Shown: positions 24,271 to 44,363 of the stretch, piece after piece
Numbering within the stretch: the stretch's first letter is position 1
Layout: each line of letters starts with the position of its first letter
Origin: Mesostigma viride
Lineage: Eukaryota > Streptophyta > Mesostigmatophyceae > Mesostigmatales > Mesostigmataceae
Assembly (NCBI GenBank): GCA_009746045.1
Contig: RPFO01000189.1
Span: 294,137 to 358,136, forward strand
DNA length: 64,000 bases
Reading direction: 5' to 3'
Translations under genes and position numbers: made by a program
Notes under the pieces: model-generated
Seen by the model: the letters and a program-made list of their open reading frames with translations, nothing else
Told to the model about the DNA's origin: nothing
Databases searched by the model: none

Positions 24271-25329
24271 ATGGCTGCCTCTTTTGCCACTTACACTGGT
24301 CTGAAGGCCTCGCCTCTGAGCTTTGGCAAGGCTGATTCCCTCCAGGCCCGCACCAGCACCCAGATCAACTCGGTATGTTTTCCGAGGCGAACTGCGGTCG
24401 TTTGAGCATGCCAGTATTGAGCTGTAGCACTGCCCATGCAAACATCCGGGGTTGGATAACAGCAGCTATGCAGCATATCGATGAAGCCTGCTAGTTCTCC
24501 AGAGGTATTATAGAAGTACCCCTTTTCTGTTTTTTTTTTCTTTTCTCTCACACTCGGTTGCTCAATGTGACCTCGCTCGTTCCAGGTGCCCGCCAAGGCC
24601 GGCAAGGCCGTGACGGAGTGCAAGGTCAAGGTTGCCATCAACGGATTTGGGCGCATTGGCCGCAACTTCCTGCGGTGCTGGCACGGTCGCGAGAACTCGC
24701 CCATCGAGGTCATCGCCATCAACGACTCTGGTGGGGTTAAGCAGGCGTCTCACCTCCTGAAGTATGACTCCATGCTCGGCACGTTCGCCGCCGAGGTCAA
24801 GGCTGTCAGCGATGACACCATCTCCGTCGACGGCAAGCTGATCAAGATTGTCTCCAGCCGCGACCCCCTGCAGCTGCCATGGAAGTAAGTTCGCAGCTTC
24901 CCATCATGATCCGCCGCTTCCCATCACGAATGCCAACACGGCCCCCCACTTTCGTGCACGAATGGTAGTCTTGCCCACAATATGCCAAGCGGGAATGTGA
25001 TAAGAAATGTTGAGAAAAAGTTTTTAAGTTCATGGTGGATGCCATGCAGTGCAGACCCCTTTCCCTTCAGGGTTTGGAGACTGTCGTCTTACTAAATTTC
25101 TCTGGTCTATCGACTGCACTGCTGCTGCTTTGTGTGTTGCAGGGAGATGGGCATTGACATTGTCATCGAGGGTACCGGTGTGTTCATTGATGAGGCCGGC
25201 GCTGGCAAGCACATCACCGCGGGTGCCAAGAAGGTGCTGATCACCGCCCCCGGCAAGGGCCCCAACATCCCCACCTACGTCGTGGGTGTCAACGCTGACC
25301 AGTACAAGTCGACCGACACCATTGTCTCC

Positions 25330-25361
<32 letters not shown>

Positions 25362-25893
25362 CTTCGCCAAGGTCCTGGATGACAAGTTCGGCATCATCAA
25401 GGGCACGATGACCACCACCCACTCTTACACCGGTGACCAGCGCCTGCTGGATGCCTCCCACCGCGATCTGCGCCGTGCCCGCGCTGCGGCGCTCAACATC
25501 GTCCCCACCTCCACCGGTGCCGCCAAGGCCGTCGCCCTGGTCCTGCCCAAGCTCAAGGGCAAGCTCAACGGCATTGCCCTGCGTGTGCCCACCCCCAACG
25601 TGTCGGTCGTCGATCTGGTCATCCAGGTCGAGAAGAAGACCTTCGCTGAGGAGGTTAACGCTGCCCTGCGCGAGGCGGCCAACGGCCCGATGAAGGGTGT
25701 GCTGGCGGTCTGCGACGAGCCCCTGGTGTCCGTGGACTTCAAGTGCTCTGATGTCTCCTCGACCATCGATGCCTCCCTGACCATGGTCATGGGTGATGAC
25801 ATGGTCAAGGTCGTCGCCTGGTACGACAACGAGTGGGGCTACTCCCAGCGCGTCGTCGACCTGGCCCACATCATGGCCAACCAGTGGAAGTAA
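24271..25893 (+). CDS. GapA: Chloroplast glyceraldehyde-3-phosphate dehydrogenase subunit A, three exons
   Basis: GapA reduces 1,3-bisphosphoglycerate with NADPH in the Calvin cycle. Exons are 24271-24372, 24586-24884 and 25143-25893; introns have GT-AG ends and phases 0 and 2. The product is 383 residues. It has a Ser/Ala/Thr-rich leader of about 35-45 residues with few acids, as expected for a stroma-targeting peptide. Next come the dinucleotide-binding [14 protein letters not shown], the catalytic cysteine in [12 protein letters not shown] (codon 25339-25341) and the C-terminal [15 protein letters not shown]. It ends at MANQWK without the cysteine-bearing C-terminal extension of GapB, so redox control would have to come through CP12 or other partners. 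Strong codon bias toward C-ending codons suggests high expression. The ATG at 24271 is the only start that yields the leader. Confidence 0.97.
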
Positions 25894-26811
25894 ATTATGA
25901 CGCTTTTTGAAGCATCGCAGCGACATTTTGATACACCATTCCGAAAGCTCCGAGAGTCCCAATGCACATCAGCAAATGGGCGAGCAGAATGTGTGGGACA
26001 CCGTGGTTTTGTGGTCCCTGTGGATGTACCACTGCCAGGAGGCTTTCTCCACCTGGCATTCGGCCGCCCAATATGTTCCGACACAGCTCACGATGAAAGA
26101 GATGTGTATTTCTAGTGTATATGGTTGCCATGCCAACGTTCACGTTGCTTATCTATTGCAGGCATCTCTTGCACCTGATGAGAGTTGCAGGCTACTGTCC
26201 TGATCACCACCCCCTGTGGTGCATGATAGTTTTTAAACCCTTTTTAAACACATGCATTATAATATGCAACTGTATTTTCAAGTCATTATAACAAAGCATA
26301 AGGCATGATGCCTTCGTGCATTTTCATTGTTGCATGAGACATCCAGGAGCAATTTATCACTGACGTGAATCAGTGGGGCTGGAGTGTTTGGGTACCTACA
26401 ACATATACGAGGTCATGTGTAACACATTTGCATCTCATATGTGTTGGGATGACATGCCTGCAATTCAATTTTCTTGCACATCAAAATTTTCATGCGGAGC
26501 GCCGGGCGGGGAATTCCTTCAGATATACCCGACTGGCTGGATGGTTAGGACCAAATTTCAGTGCCACGCGAGGCCAAAAAGCTATGTCGGCTTATTTAAT
26601 GGTGGTGACCTTGAGGGAGTCCATTATTTTCGCTGGAAATTTTGCTGCATATGCTCCGAGATGGAAACCGTTTGCGAACAAATACTTGGTAACCGGAGAC
26701 GTCCGTCCTATAGTCAGCGAAAGTTGGTGCGAGAGGTCCCCAATTTGATTTCGGTCGGATTCATTTGCAGATCGCGTTTTTCCGCGTTTTCCGCGGCCCG
26801 GCACTGAACGC
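25894..26811. other. 3' flank of GapA, no gene recognised
   Basis: This AT-richer 0.9 kb presumably holds the GapA 3' UTR. A TGTAA-type polyadenylation motif used by green algae occurs near 26413. Short open frames on both strands have no recognisable domains. The stretch ends at the left terminus of the DIRS-like element. Confidence 0.5.
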
Positions 26812-27239
26812 AATCGTGGTTCTCTGAACATAGTTTCTTTATAGTGAGATGGAAGGGTAGCCGCTATAGCTAGGTTATTGGGTTCACGTGACATACCTTT
26901 TGAGGCCGGTGCGGCCTGATCCGGATCAGTCGTGGCCAAAGCTTTGGCCAGTTTTTCTTGGCCAGGTGGCAGGAGCTACGTTGAGATATAAACCTGCCAC
27001 TGTCTAGGTTTCTTGGCTCATGGCGTAGTGATTAACTAGATCTAGATTCTTTCTCTCACGCAATATGTGACCTAATAGCCCCGGCAGCCTTACGTAAGCT
27101 GCCGGCAATTAGAACGCCACATTAATTAATTAATTAATTAATTATCAACATCACTCCGTTGGGAGTCAATGTAGCACATATCCCTGAGAAGGGGCCACAT
27201 TGCGTCATTTGTTCAGACGCAACATTTGCGTGGCGAAAG
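26812..27239 (+). repeat. DIRS left terminal repeat A1
   Basis: Matches 49942-50289 except for a 71-bp insertion. It contains palindromes: GGCCAAAGCTTTGGCC near 26935, a near-palindrome CCGGCAGCCTTACGTAAG... at about 27080-27105, and TTGCGTC/GACGCAA around 27200-27222. They are candidate recombinase or hairpin sites. Confidence 0.9.
27124..27194 (-). mobile_element. 71-bp 5'-truncated RTE-like tail inserted in A1
   Basis: The insert is flanked by a 7-bp target duplication CCACATT (27117-27123 and 27195-27201) and is absent from A2. On the minus strand it reads ...GGGATATGTGCTACAT...CTCCCAACGGAG... and ends in an AATT repeat. This is the 3' end shared by the LINE and SINE-like copies at 51-60 kb. 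Confidence 0.88.
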
Positions 27240-27339
27240 CTCTTTTCTTTTCACGAGGGCGGCGACAGCAAGCCAGGGGAAACGAACCTCTGGTTTGACG
27301 AACCTGTACTGTCGGAGCCATTTTTGGCCCTGAGCAGCA

Positions 27340-28394
27340 ATGCCGAAGGGGCGCAAAGCTACAGGAGGGCAGGCAGCGCGCGGGGAGGACGGGACGCCCA
27401 CACCGCGGGCTGCTGCCGCCAGTCACGCGCCAGTCGCCTTCAGCGCCAAAAAGAAGCAGCTCGCCACTCTGCTCGCCAAGTGCATCAGCCCCGCAGAGGC
27501 GGTGGGGGCAGTCGAGCAGGTCTTCGGTGCCGAGGACTGGGTGACGGACGCCAGCTCGTGGAGCTCGAGCCAGCTGAAGTCTGTCGTGCAGTTGCTGGCC
27601 GATCACGTTGATGTTGGCGACGTGTTGGACGCACGTGACCCAAACGGAACGTTGGTGGCAAAACTGCTGGCCGTGGCAGATCTCGCGGCGGACGAGGAGG
27701 AGGATCAGGCGCTGCCACCAACGACACCTGCGCAGCGAAAAATGGCCAAGCCGAAAGGCGCGGCCAAGGTTTCGGCAGGTGGGGGGGCTGTCGGAAAGGA
27801 AATGAGGGCGAGGTTGGCGACATTCGTTGGGGCACCTCCGGAAACCGAAAATCAGGACGACGAGGAGGACGAGGAGGGGGAGGTCGCAGCCGAGAAATTC
27901 ATGCAAGGTTTGAAGGCAGCGCTGGGAGGAATGGAGGGGGCGGGAAGCCACTTCAAGGCCTCGAAAGGGGTGGCGCTGCCAAGCCGAGCCAAGAGCGTGA
28001 AATATCGGGTTTCGGAGCGGGTGCTGCCGGGGGTGTTGGAGGACGCCAGCGACAATGGGATGGGAATCCGGTCGTGGGTCATGACGGTAAAGCCTGGAAA
28101 TTGGCGGAACATGGAGAACAGGAAAATTGTCATGAACATTGCATTGGCCATGGACACCCTTCTCAAGGAGCTGGGCTCAGCAGCCGGGGAGCTTGTGGGC
28201 ATGGAGTACCTAATGAGGGTGGTGGCGGCCTTGCTGCAGGTGGAGGGGCAAGGAGGGGGGGGTGGAAGGTGGCCAGCCACCTCCTGCCATTGGGGGAGGA
28301 GGCTGCACTGTCAGCCACCCCGGCTGTCAAGGCAGCTCTCCAAACTGCCATCCTCTTGGACAAGCTCAGCAAGGCTCAACAAGTAGGGAAATAG
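27340..28394 (+). CDS. DIRS element gag-like protein, one homopolymer frameshift
   Basis: ATG at 27340 opens a frame of about 300 codons with an Ala/Lys-rich start, helical regions (KKKQLATLLAKC, SQLKSVVQLLADHV), an acidic stretch (DEEEDQ) and a region ending EYLMRVVAALLQV. At a run of eight G (28255-28262) the natural continuation shifts frame to HLLPLGEEAALSATPAVKAALQ and stops at 28394. No zinc knuckle is visible, as in other DIRS gag proteins. The role is inferred from position before the RT. Confidence 0.65.
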
Positions 28395-29142
28395 AATCCC
28401 AGCGGGACCGCTCCCTTTTCCCGCTGCCATACCCACTTAGGCCAGCGTACACCGCGTGGGGCAGGGTGAGATCGGCACGCCGGCGACAGCGTGCCACGCG
28501 CCGCCACCGCGAGTACACACTGCAATGCAAGGTAGTGCGTTGGCTTAATTGGCTGTGGGGAGGGGGGCAAGACCCTCCTCCTAACCCTAGAGGGGCGTGC
28601 TCTAAGGGGAGGGAGGAGGCCCTTGCGAGGGTCAAGAGGCACTGCACCTGGCACAGTCGCCGCGTAGGGGGCGTTGCGACAGGCCAGGAGCAAGAAGGTG
28701 CTGATGCAATATATGGGAAGCAGAATAAGTATGAACAACTGCGCGCGGACGCGGTGAGTCTACCAAAGGCGGAGGTGGCGGGGAAGGCACGGCTGCTCGA
28801 CCTGTTGGCTATGCGGCCGAGCTGGCGGGAGATATATGCCAGCGAAGAGAACTGCATCAAGCCAGCGGTCGTGGCGAGCGCAAAGTATTGGAATGTGCCC
28901 AAGCCCAGCCGGGGATGCTCCATGGATGAATGGGGGAAGCTCATGAGCCGGGCAGCGGGCGTGGGCATGGTGGCGTTCCGGGAGAGGCGGCCCAAGTGGG
29001 TGGATGGCTGCTTTGGAGTGGCCAAGGGGGTGGGTGAGCTTCGGTTCATCGTCAACAGGAAGCTGGGCAACCTGCTGTGGGTGGACCCCCCCAAGATCCT
29101 GCTACCCCACCTGGGCATCCTCGTGGAGGTCTACATCAAGGG
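28395..29142 (+). CDS. DIRS reverse transcriptase, N-terminal part, split by gypsy insertion
   Basis: The frame (open from 28262) contains fingers-type sequence MVAFRERRPKWVDGCFGVAKG and LRFIVNRKLGN, then LVEVYIK up to the 5' LTR. Joining it to 47351 after removing one AAGGG copy gives YIKGWCYCAKSDL in frame, so the gypsy inserted into an intact ORF. No clear ATG precedes the RT region after the gag stop; gag-pol frameshifting or internal initiation is possible. Confidence 0.75.
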
Positions 29143-29715
29143 TGTTACGTCGCGTAACAATTCGTTGTAGTTACGGACGTAAATTAGGTCCTTGGCCTCG
29201 GTTGTTCCCTAGGTTTACGTGTAGTTCTAGCTGAGACACGATTGTCCTCGTAACAAGTACTGTGGTACATTGGGTGCTTTTGGGCGCCGCGCCGCGTACT
29301 TTATTAGTGGTCCTCATCCTTTGGTAGAATGTAGTGGACCAGCGTGCATCTGTGCACCTGCCTGTGTTTCTGTGGTTTTGAAGGCGAGGGCCAGGTCGGC
29401 CCGAGCCTGCTGGACCGTTGGTGACCATTTATGCACGTTCCACTCCTTGTGTGGGCACTCGGCGTGTGTTAAATGAATTAACACATATAGGCTTGGGTCA
29501 CGGCAGTGTAGTTGTGTTTCCTTCCTCTATTCCTGGAGTAAACGGGTTGTGTAAATGGCTTATGGCGTATTATAGTAACACTTACGTTAATGCATTGAGA
29601 TCTGGATCGTCTCGTTCGTCTTTCGCTAGGGGTTTAACTAGAGGTGGCTTGACTAGTTTAGGTAGCATCAGGCCAGGTAGAGGTAGAGGTAGTGGTAGAT
29701 ACCCGCGGCGTAACA
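29143..29715 (+). repeat. 5' LTR of gypsy element
   Basis: TG...CA ends. The first 17 bp form a palindrome (TGTTACG-TCG-CGTAACA). The last 255 bp (29461-29715) are identical to 47091-47345, while the first 318 bp differ from the 3' LTR by about 20 substitutions and several indels. A possible primer-binding site TGGACTCGGAGG follows at 29717. Confidence 0.95.
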
Positions 29716-30243
29716 ATGGACTCGGAGGAATTTTAGGTAGAGAACCAGACGACGATCCCTTGCAACATACGTCATTGAATCAACCCTTCCGCGTCCGGGA
29801 AAATGAAGACGACACCTACTTGACAGGTAATGGGCGGGTCGCCTGCAAGCTGGGGGGGTAGTGCTGCCCGATTCGGGACACGCCCTGCCTAGAAGATAGA
29901 CCTGCTCGAAGCGGAAAATCCTTTTATAGATAGCTCCTTTTCCTCGTTTTGTTTTCTTGAGACGTGTGGCCTACTGTCGTAGATAGGTGATGGTTTTGGT
30001 TCTACGTTAGAGAGACGACTAGCGTCTCGTAGATTACACTTTTCTGCATTCTTGCCTGCGTTGTATTTAGACGACCCATCGCCAGACGCAGAATTCTTGA
30101 GACCGGATACTTACGACCACCTGGCGCTGGAAACCTCGTCCCTGCGTGCGTCGTCAATCTGGTTCGGTTTCAGACACCCGAGATAAGTCGCCTTCCCCTC
30201 GTTCTCCTTATTTGACTACTCAAGACCTACCAGGTGCGTTAAC

Positions 30244-30648
30244 ATGAGCCAGCGACGTCCTCTTCCTGCTCCTTCTCATTCGACTAGTAATAATAGTTTA
30301 GCGAAGTATTACGTTGTTATTACCCCTCAATGGGCATCTATTTTCTTATCGTGGGCCGATGCTAGGAAGTTCGTTCAGTCACGTGCTTATAACGTCTCCA
30401 AATATAAGAAGTTTATGTCCTTTGAAGAAGCTCAGACCTACCTCTTAAAGCATAGTGAATCAGACTTGGGTCTCCGTTCTCGTCCTGCTCCTCATGCTCG
30501 TCCTGCAGTAGATAGTCTTGTTTTTGTTACACCACCTCCATCTCCTCCTTCGTCTCCCCCTAAACGGGCTGCATCCTCATCTAGCTTAGATACGCCTCTC
30601 ACCTTAGAGTTCGGTTCCCTATCCATTACTGTTGCTAAAAAGGATTGA
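30244..30648 (+). CDS. Small gypsy ORF with RNase H1-type hybrid-binding (Cauli_VI-like) domain
   Basis: 134 residues from an ATG. Residues about 20-70 read YYVVITPQW, IFLSWADARKFV and YKKFMSFEEAQTYL. This is the pattern of the RNA/DNA hybrid-binding domain at the N-terminus of RNase H1 and in caulimovirus P6: an aromatic start, a W-x-[ED] centre, then YKKF-x-S-x-EEA. The rest is Pro/Ser-rich and disordered. It sits alone upstream of gag, not fused to an RNase H. A role in binding RNA/DNA hybrids during reverse transcription, or in translation control, is inference. Confidence 0.75.
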   Translation: MSQRRPLPAPSHSTSNNSLAKYYVVITPQWASIFLSWADARKFVQSRAYNVSKYKKFMSFEEAQTYLLKHSESDLGLRSRPAPHARPAVDSLVFVTPPPSPPSSPPKRAASSSSLDTPLTLEFGSLSITVAKKD

Positions 30649-30773
30649 TGTAAATTGTTTCCTTCTTTTAGGACACTAAAAGCTTTTTCTTTTCTTTCCT
30701 TGCCTTAAATTAGGCCTTGTCCTTTAATCCTTGTTGCTTTCAGTTAGATTCCTAATCATCTACTTAATTAAAA

Positions 30774-40092
<9,319 letters not shown>

Positions 40093-40096
<4 letters not shown>

Positions 40097-41559
40097 ATGT
40101 CTCTGTGTTGGTAGATAGCGGTGCGGCTAGCTCCTTTGTGAGCGAGGCCCTAGTTAGGCGTTTAGGACTAGTCCCTACCCCTCACACCAAACCTGTCACT
40201 GTTCATTATGCTGATGGTCGCACCAGTCATTCCCCGGGTACGGTGTCCCTTCCCCTGGTCATACAAGGACGTACTGTCAACCTGACGGCCACTATAGGCC
40301 CTATCACTACCGCTGATGTATTACTAGGATTAGATTGGCACCAGGATAATAAGATTACTATTAATTATGATACCATGGTCATTTGGTTTCCAGATAGCTC
40401 TTACTGGGTACCGGAACGTCATTATAGATTGGAAAATTTATCCTTGGTAGATATTACTCCTCCTACACCTGTTGATCCTCCTGTAAGACCTATACCTGAA
40501 GTATTAATGTCCAATGATGAGTTGCGTTCTGAATTAAAGGAATATGGATATTTATTATGTATGTTCCTTCAGTTAGAAGTACAGGAGATACCTATCACTA
40601 ATAATAGTGTGGATATAGATATAAACACAGTGGATACAATAGGAGTGGGATTTACTGAAAATGAAATAGTAAGATACATGGCTGTGATAGATTCCTCAAA
40701 AGTTTTTGAAGAAAAGACTCCTTCTTATCCTCCTCCTCGTTCTGTTTTACACCGTGTAGTTATCAAGGACGGTGCAGTTCCTACGCACTCTCCGATGTAT
40801 AGAATGGGCCCTACCGAGTTAAAGGAACTAAAACAGATTTTAGTGTCACTATTAGAAGCAGGATTGATAGAGCCTAGTAACTCTCCCTACTCAGCTGGTG
40901 TCCTGTTAGTTCCTAAGCCAAATGGCAAGTTTCGCCTAGTTACTGATTATAGGAAGTTGAATGATATTACTGTGAAGTCTAAATACCCTCTACCTCGTAT
41001 TGATGATATATTTAATAAGGTTAAAGGTTCCACTTGTTTCACAGTACTGGATTGTGCGGATGGTTTTTGGCAGTTGCGGATAGCTCCTGAGGATTGCCAT
41101 AAAACCGCCTTTGCTACCCCTTTTGGTCATTACCAGTTTAGAGTAGCGGCTATGGGACTCTGTAACTCGCCTGCCTCTTTTCAAATGTTAATGAATGAAG
41201 TGCTTAGACCTGTTATGGGAAATTCTCACCTTCCTCAGGTGTCCTCTGATTTAAAGGATCCTTCCTTCTCCTCTGTTTCTTTATCTGAGCATGACCGTTC
41301 TTGTGCTCAAGCTTACTTAGATGATATTCTTATTTACTCTCCTGATTTTGAAACGCACCTACGTGATTTAAAGAAAGTATTAGAAATAATGGCTGAAAAT
41401 TCTTTGTGGGCGCGCCGTGCTAAAGTTCGTTCGGGTAGGAGTGTCCCATTTTTAGGGCACGTTCTGTCAGATGCCGGGGTCGCTACCGACCCGGATAAAA
41501 CTAAGTCAATTCAGGAATGGCCTACCCTACCGACGTTAAAGGTGTACGTAGTTTTCTAG
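40093..41559 (+). CDS. Gypsy protease and reverse transcriptase
   Basis: The aspartic protease motif LVDSGAASSFV is at about 40105-40140. The RT has VTDYRKLNDIT, FTVLDCADGFWQL (catalytic Asp, motif A), MGLCNSPASFQ (motif B) and AYLDDILIYS (YxDD-type motif C). An unusual 20-30-residue segment separates motif B from motif C (VSSDLKDPSFSSVSL). The frame is lost near 41540 and resumes one frame over. The start overlaps the gag stop, so fusion by frameshift is likely. Confidence 0.93.
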
Positions 41560-42390
41560 GAATTGCTTCTTACTATAGGCGTTTTATCCCGCGTTTCGCA
41601 ACTATAGCAGCCCCTATTAATCATTTATTAAAGAAGGATATCCCCTTTGTTTGGAGTAGTGAATGTCAGTCGGCTTTTCAGTGTCTAAAATCCCTACTCC
41701 TTTCCCCTCCTGTACTCATCCTACCGGATACTACTAAACCCTTTGTTGTGCTACAGATGCTAGTAAGGTAGCTATAGGGGCGTCCTTCTCCAGGATCAGG
41801 GTCAGGGCTTACAGCCAATTGAGTATATCTCTAGGACAATGCTCCCTGCGGAGCGTAACTATCCCGTACACCAGCAGGAACTCTTAGCGGTGGTGTATTG
41901 TTGCCACGCGTGGCAGCACTTTCTTAAAGGTGCTCAATTTGATGTCTGCCTGAATGAACCCTGTGAGCTAGATCCTTATAGATTAGTTATCCAAACGGAT
42001 CACCGTCCCCTTACCCATCTTCTCTCCCAACCCAACCTTACCCCTCGGCAAGCGCGCTGGATGGAATTTTTAGCACAGTTTTCCCCTTTTAAACTTCAGT
42101 ATGTTAAGGGTGTAGATAACATAGTACCAGATGCACTCTCTCGTCGTGCAGATTACTCCTTTTTCGAGGACCTTGATGTTCTCAATACTACTCTAGTTCC
42201 TACTACTATGGGTGTAACCCCTTATGGTGAACTACCTGATGATGAATCCTATGCCTACCTCTTTCATACAGCTGTTCGCATGCCTGATCTCCTTTCTCAC
42301 GTAGGACTCTCTCTCCCGTGTGAGGCCCTTCCCGTGGCCTCGGTGGGGGGGAGGGGAAAAATAAAATTTCTATACCGCTTAGCCATATAG
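41517..42390 (+). CDS. Gypsy RT thumb/connection and RNase H, two frames
   Basis: Continues the RT with VRSFLGIASYYRRFIPRFA and then, after a further frameshift near 41755, RNase H: RNYPVHQQELLAVVYCCHAW, IQTDHRPLTHLL and VDNIVPDALSRR. The RNase H catalytic positions are recognisable. Frameshifts leave it broken in this copy. The link to the integrase (42390-42500) is another frame change. Confidence 0.9.
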
Positions 42391-42500
42391 CGACTAGGTC
42401 AGGAAAGTCTTATGAAAACATAGTCCCTCTAGGACCTCCCCTTCTCTTTGGCAAGGCGGTAGGAGATCTCTTTAAACCTGTTCTGGATACCTCTGTAGCG

Positions 42501-43388
42501 ATGCCTACCTCTGATCTTGAACGTCTTATTAGTAGATTTACGGCCACTGAGCCGGAAGCATTAGCTGCCATTGCTGCACATCCCCAACAATTAGGCAAGC
42601 ACCCTTGTAAATTTGTAGGTGGGTTTTTATATGTGCAGATAGCAGATTCTCCCCCTCAATGGCGCCTGTATGTCCCTCCTATCTGTCGCTCCTCCTTGCT
42701 CTTTGAGTTGCATGACTTAGCTGCTCATCAGGGTGGTAAACGGGTACGGGACCTAGTAGCCCGCTCTTATTACTGGCCTTCCCTTTATAAGGATGTAGAT
42801 GAGTATGTTAGAACTTGTCAATCTTGCCAGGAGATGAAACCCAATAACGTAGGACAGATAGCAGAACCTAGGACCTTGCCTGACCCCATCATGCCGTGGG
42901 ATTCTATCATGATGGATTTTGTAGGACCTTTTAGAAAGAATGATAGGGGCAATGCCCAGATCCTTGTGTTCATAGATCGTTTTACTCGTATGTGCCATCT
43001 CGTGCCGTGTCCTTTAGAACTCACAGCACGTGATTGCGCACGCCTATACCTCAATAATGTATACAGATATCATGGTTTGAGTAGGCAGTTTATTAGTGAT
43101 AAGGATAAGTTATTTACCTCAGATTTTTGGCAGCAGTTTTTCGCTGCCATCGGTACCAAGGTTACCTACGGTACTGCCTACCACTCCTCCTCCTCTCATT
43201 TAGTAGAGCGTCTTAATAGGGTAGTGGAAGAAGCGCTTAGGCACTATGTTAATGGCTCGGGAAGTGATTGGGAGGATTATTTATGTTTGGTAGAGTTCTC
43301 CCTCAACAATTGTCCCCAAGCTGCGCATGGATATACGCCCTTCTTCCTAGATACTGGTAGACAGCCTCTTACCCTACCTCTCTCTTAG
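42501..43388 (+). CDS. Gypsy integrase
   Basis: Inserts the element's cDNA into the genome. The zinc-binding HHCC is in LHDLAAHQGGKRV and CQSCQEM. The DDE core is recognisable as MMDFVGPF (first D), FISDKDKLF (second D) and LVERLNRVVEEAL (E). The ORF is intact for 295 codons and ends just before the C-terminal region, which continues in another frame from about 43400. Confidence 0.93.
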   Translation: MPTSDLERLISRFTATEPEALAAIAAHPQQLGKHPCKFVGGFLYVQIADSPPQWRLYVPPICRSSLLFELHDLAAHQGGKRVRDLVARSYYWPSLYKDVDEYVRTCQSCQEMKPNNVGQIAEPRTLPDPIMPWDSIMMDFVGPFRKNDRGNAQILVFIDRFTRMCHLVPCPLELTARDCARLYLNNVYRYHGLSRQFISDKDKLFTSDFWQQFFAAIGTKVTYGTAYHSSSSHLVERLNRVVEEALRHYVNGSGSDWEDYLCLVEFSLNNCPQAAHGYTPFFLDTGRQPLTLPLS

Positions 43389-43414
43389 CTAGTCCTCTAC
43401 GGGACAAGGATGAT

Positions 43415-44026
43415 GTGTCCCGAGATACTGTAGAAGGTGTACAGTCCTTACTAGATAGAATGAAAACTGCTCATGACCACGCGATCTCAGGGTACCAAAA
43501 AGCTCAGTCTAAGTACCTTGCTAGGTTGCGTGCCTCCTTAGATAGAAGAGCACCTGAGATAGAAATAGGAGATCTAGTATTAGTAGAAGGCCCCCGTGTT
43601 GGCCGTTTTGCTCATAAGTTTGAAGCAGAACTTAAGGTCAAACTTAGGCCCGCCTTCTTAGGACCCTTCCATGTGTTGTCTAGAGTAGGAAATTTCTTAT
43701 ATAAAGTCGATATCCCTACCTCTTGGCAGACACATTCAAACACCTTCCATAGAAGCCAGCTGAAACTGTACCACCCTAGTACGTTCGCTGGTAGAGAGCT
43801 AGCGCCTGCCCCTTTAGAGCATAACCCTGACACTGGGGAAGTAGAAGACGAAGTAGAAAGCATCGTGGCCCATAGAGATATCAAAAAGGGCCGCGGTACC
43901 CAGCGTCAGTATAAAGTGAAGTGGATGTATGCTCGTAGTGAAGTAGATAAGGTCTGGTATACGGAGAGTGAGCTAGATGGGTGTAGTCGCCTGCTGCAGG
44001 AATATAAAACCCTGCACAAGCTCTAG
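43415..44026 (+). CDS. Gypsy integrase C-terminus with chromodomain
   Basis: The stretch LGPFHVLSRVGNFLYKVDIP and TFHRSQLKLYHP is the GPY/F-like region. The C-terminal EVESIVAHRDIKK...QYKVKWMYARSEVDKVWYTESEL is a chromodomain with the aromatic cage positions largely preserved. Chromodomains target integration to particular chromatin. The frame follows integrase after a single frame change. Confidence 0.9.
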   Translation: MSRDTVEGVQSLLDRMKTAHDHAISGYQKAQSKYLARLRASLDRRAPEIEIGDLVLVEGPRVGRFAHKFEAELKVKLRPAFLGPFHVLSRVGNFLYKVDIPTSWQTHSNTFHRSQLKLYHPSTFAGRELAPAPLEHNPDTGEVEDEVESIVAHRDIKKGRGTQRQYKVKWMYARSEVDKVWYTESELDGCSRLLQEYKTLHKL

Positions 44027-44363
44027 TTGTAGACCTTCTCCTCTCTTATGTTATGTCTGCTGTCGACGGGTGGTTGGTTGTCCCCTCCCCTCCGCAGCCG
44101 TCATGTCAGAGCCTACCCCTCCGGCTGAGAGCCCGCTGCCGTCCCCGCCCCTACCGGACCCTGAGCTGTACTTCGAGGCCCTTCCGGGCCGCTGGGTGTC
44201 ACGGTCCAGTTTCCGGGTGGCATCGTGCAGCCGGCCCTCCAGGCCCAACATGCGGTTTAGTCAGGGCTGCTCTCTTCGGGGTCACGTGGTACGGTCCCTC
44301 CCCTGCTGAACCGCACCAGCTTGTTTTGCACGGGTTCGACGATGCCGGGCACTGTTTGTTAGA

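Noticed and set aside
25030-25962. 310-codon minus-strand ORF opposite GapA
   Set aside because: Shadow of the highly biased GapA third exon on the other strand.
29418-29861. 147-codon ORF starting in the 5' LTR with an RG-rich segment
   Set aside because: Lies mostly in LTR sequence, the same start is present in the 3' LTR, and there is no recognisable domain.
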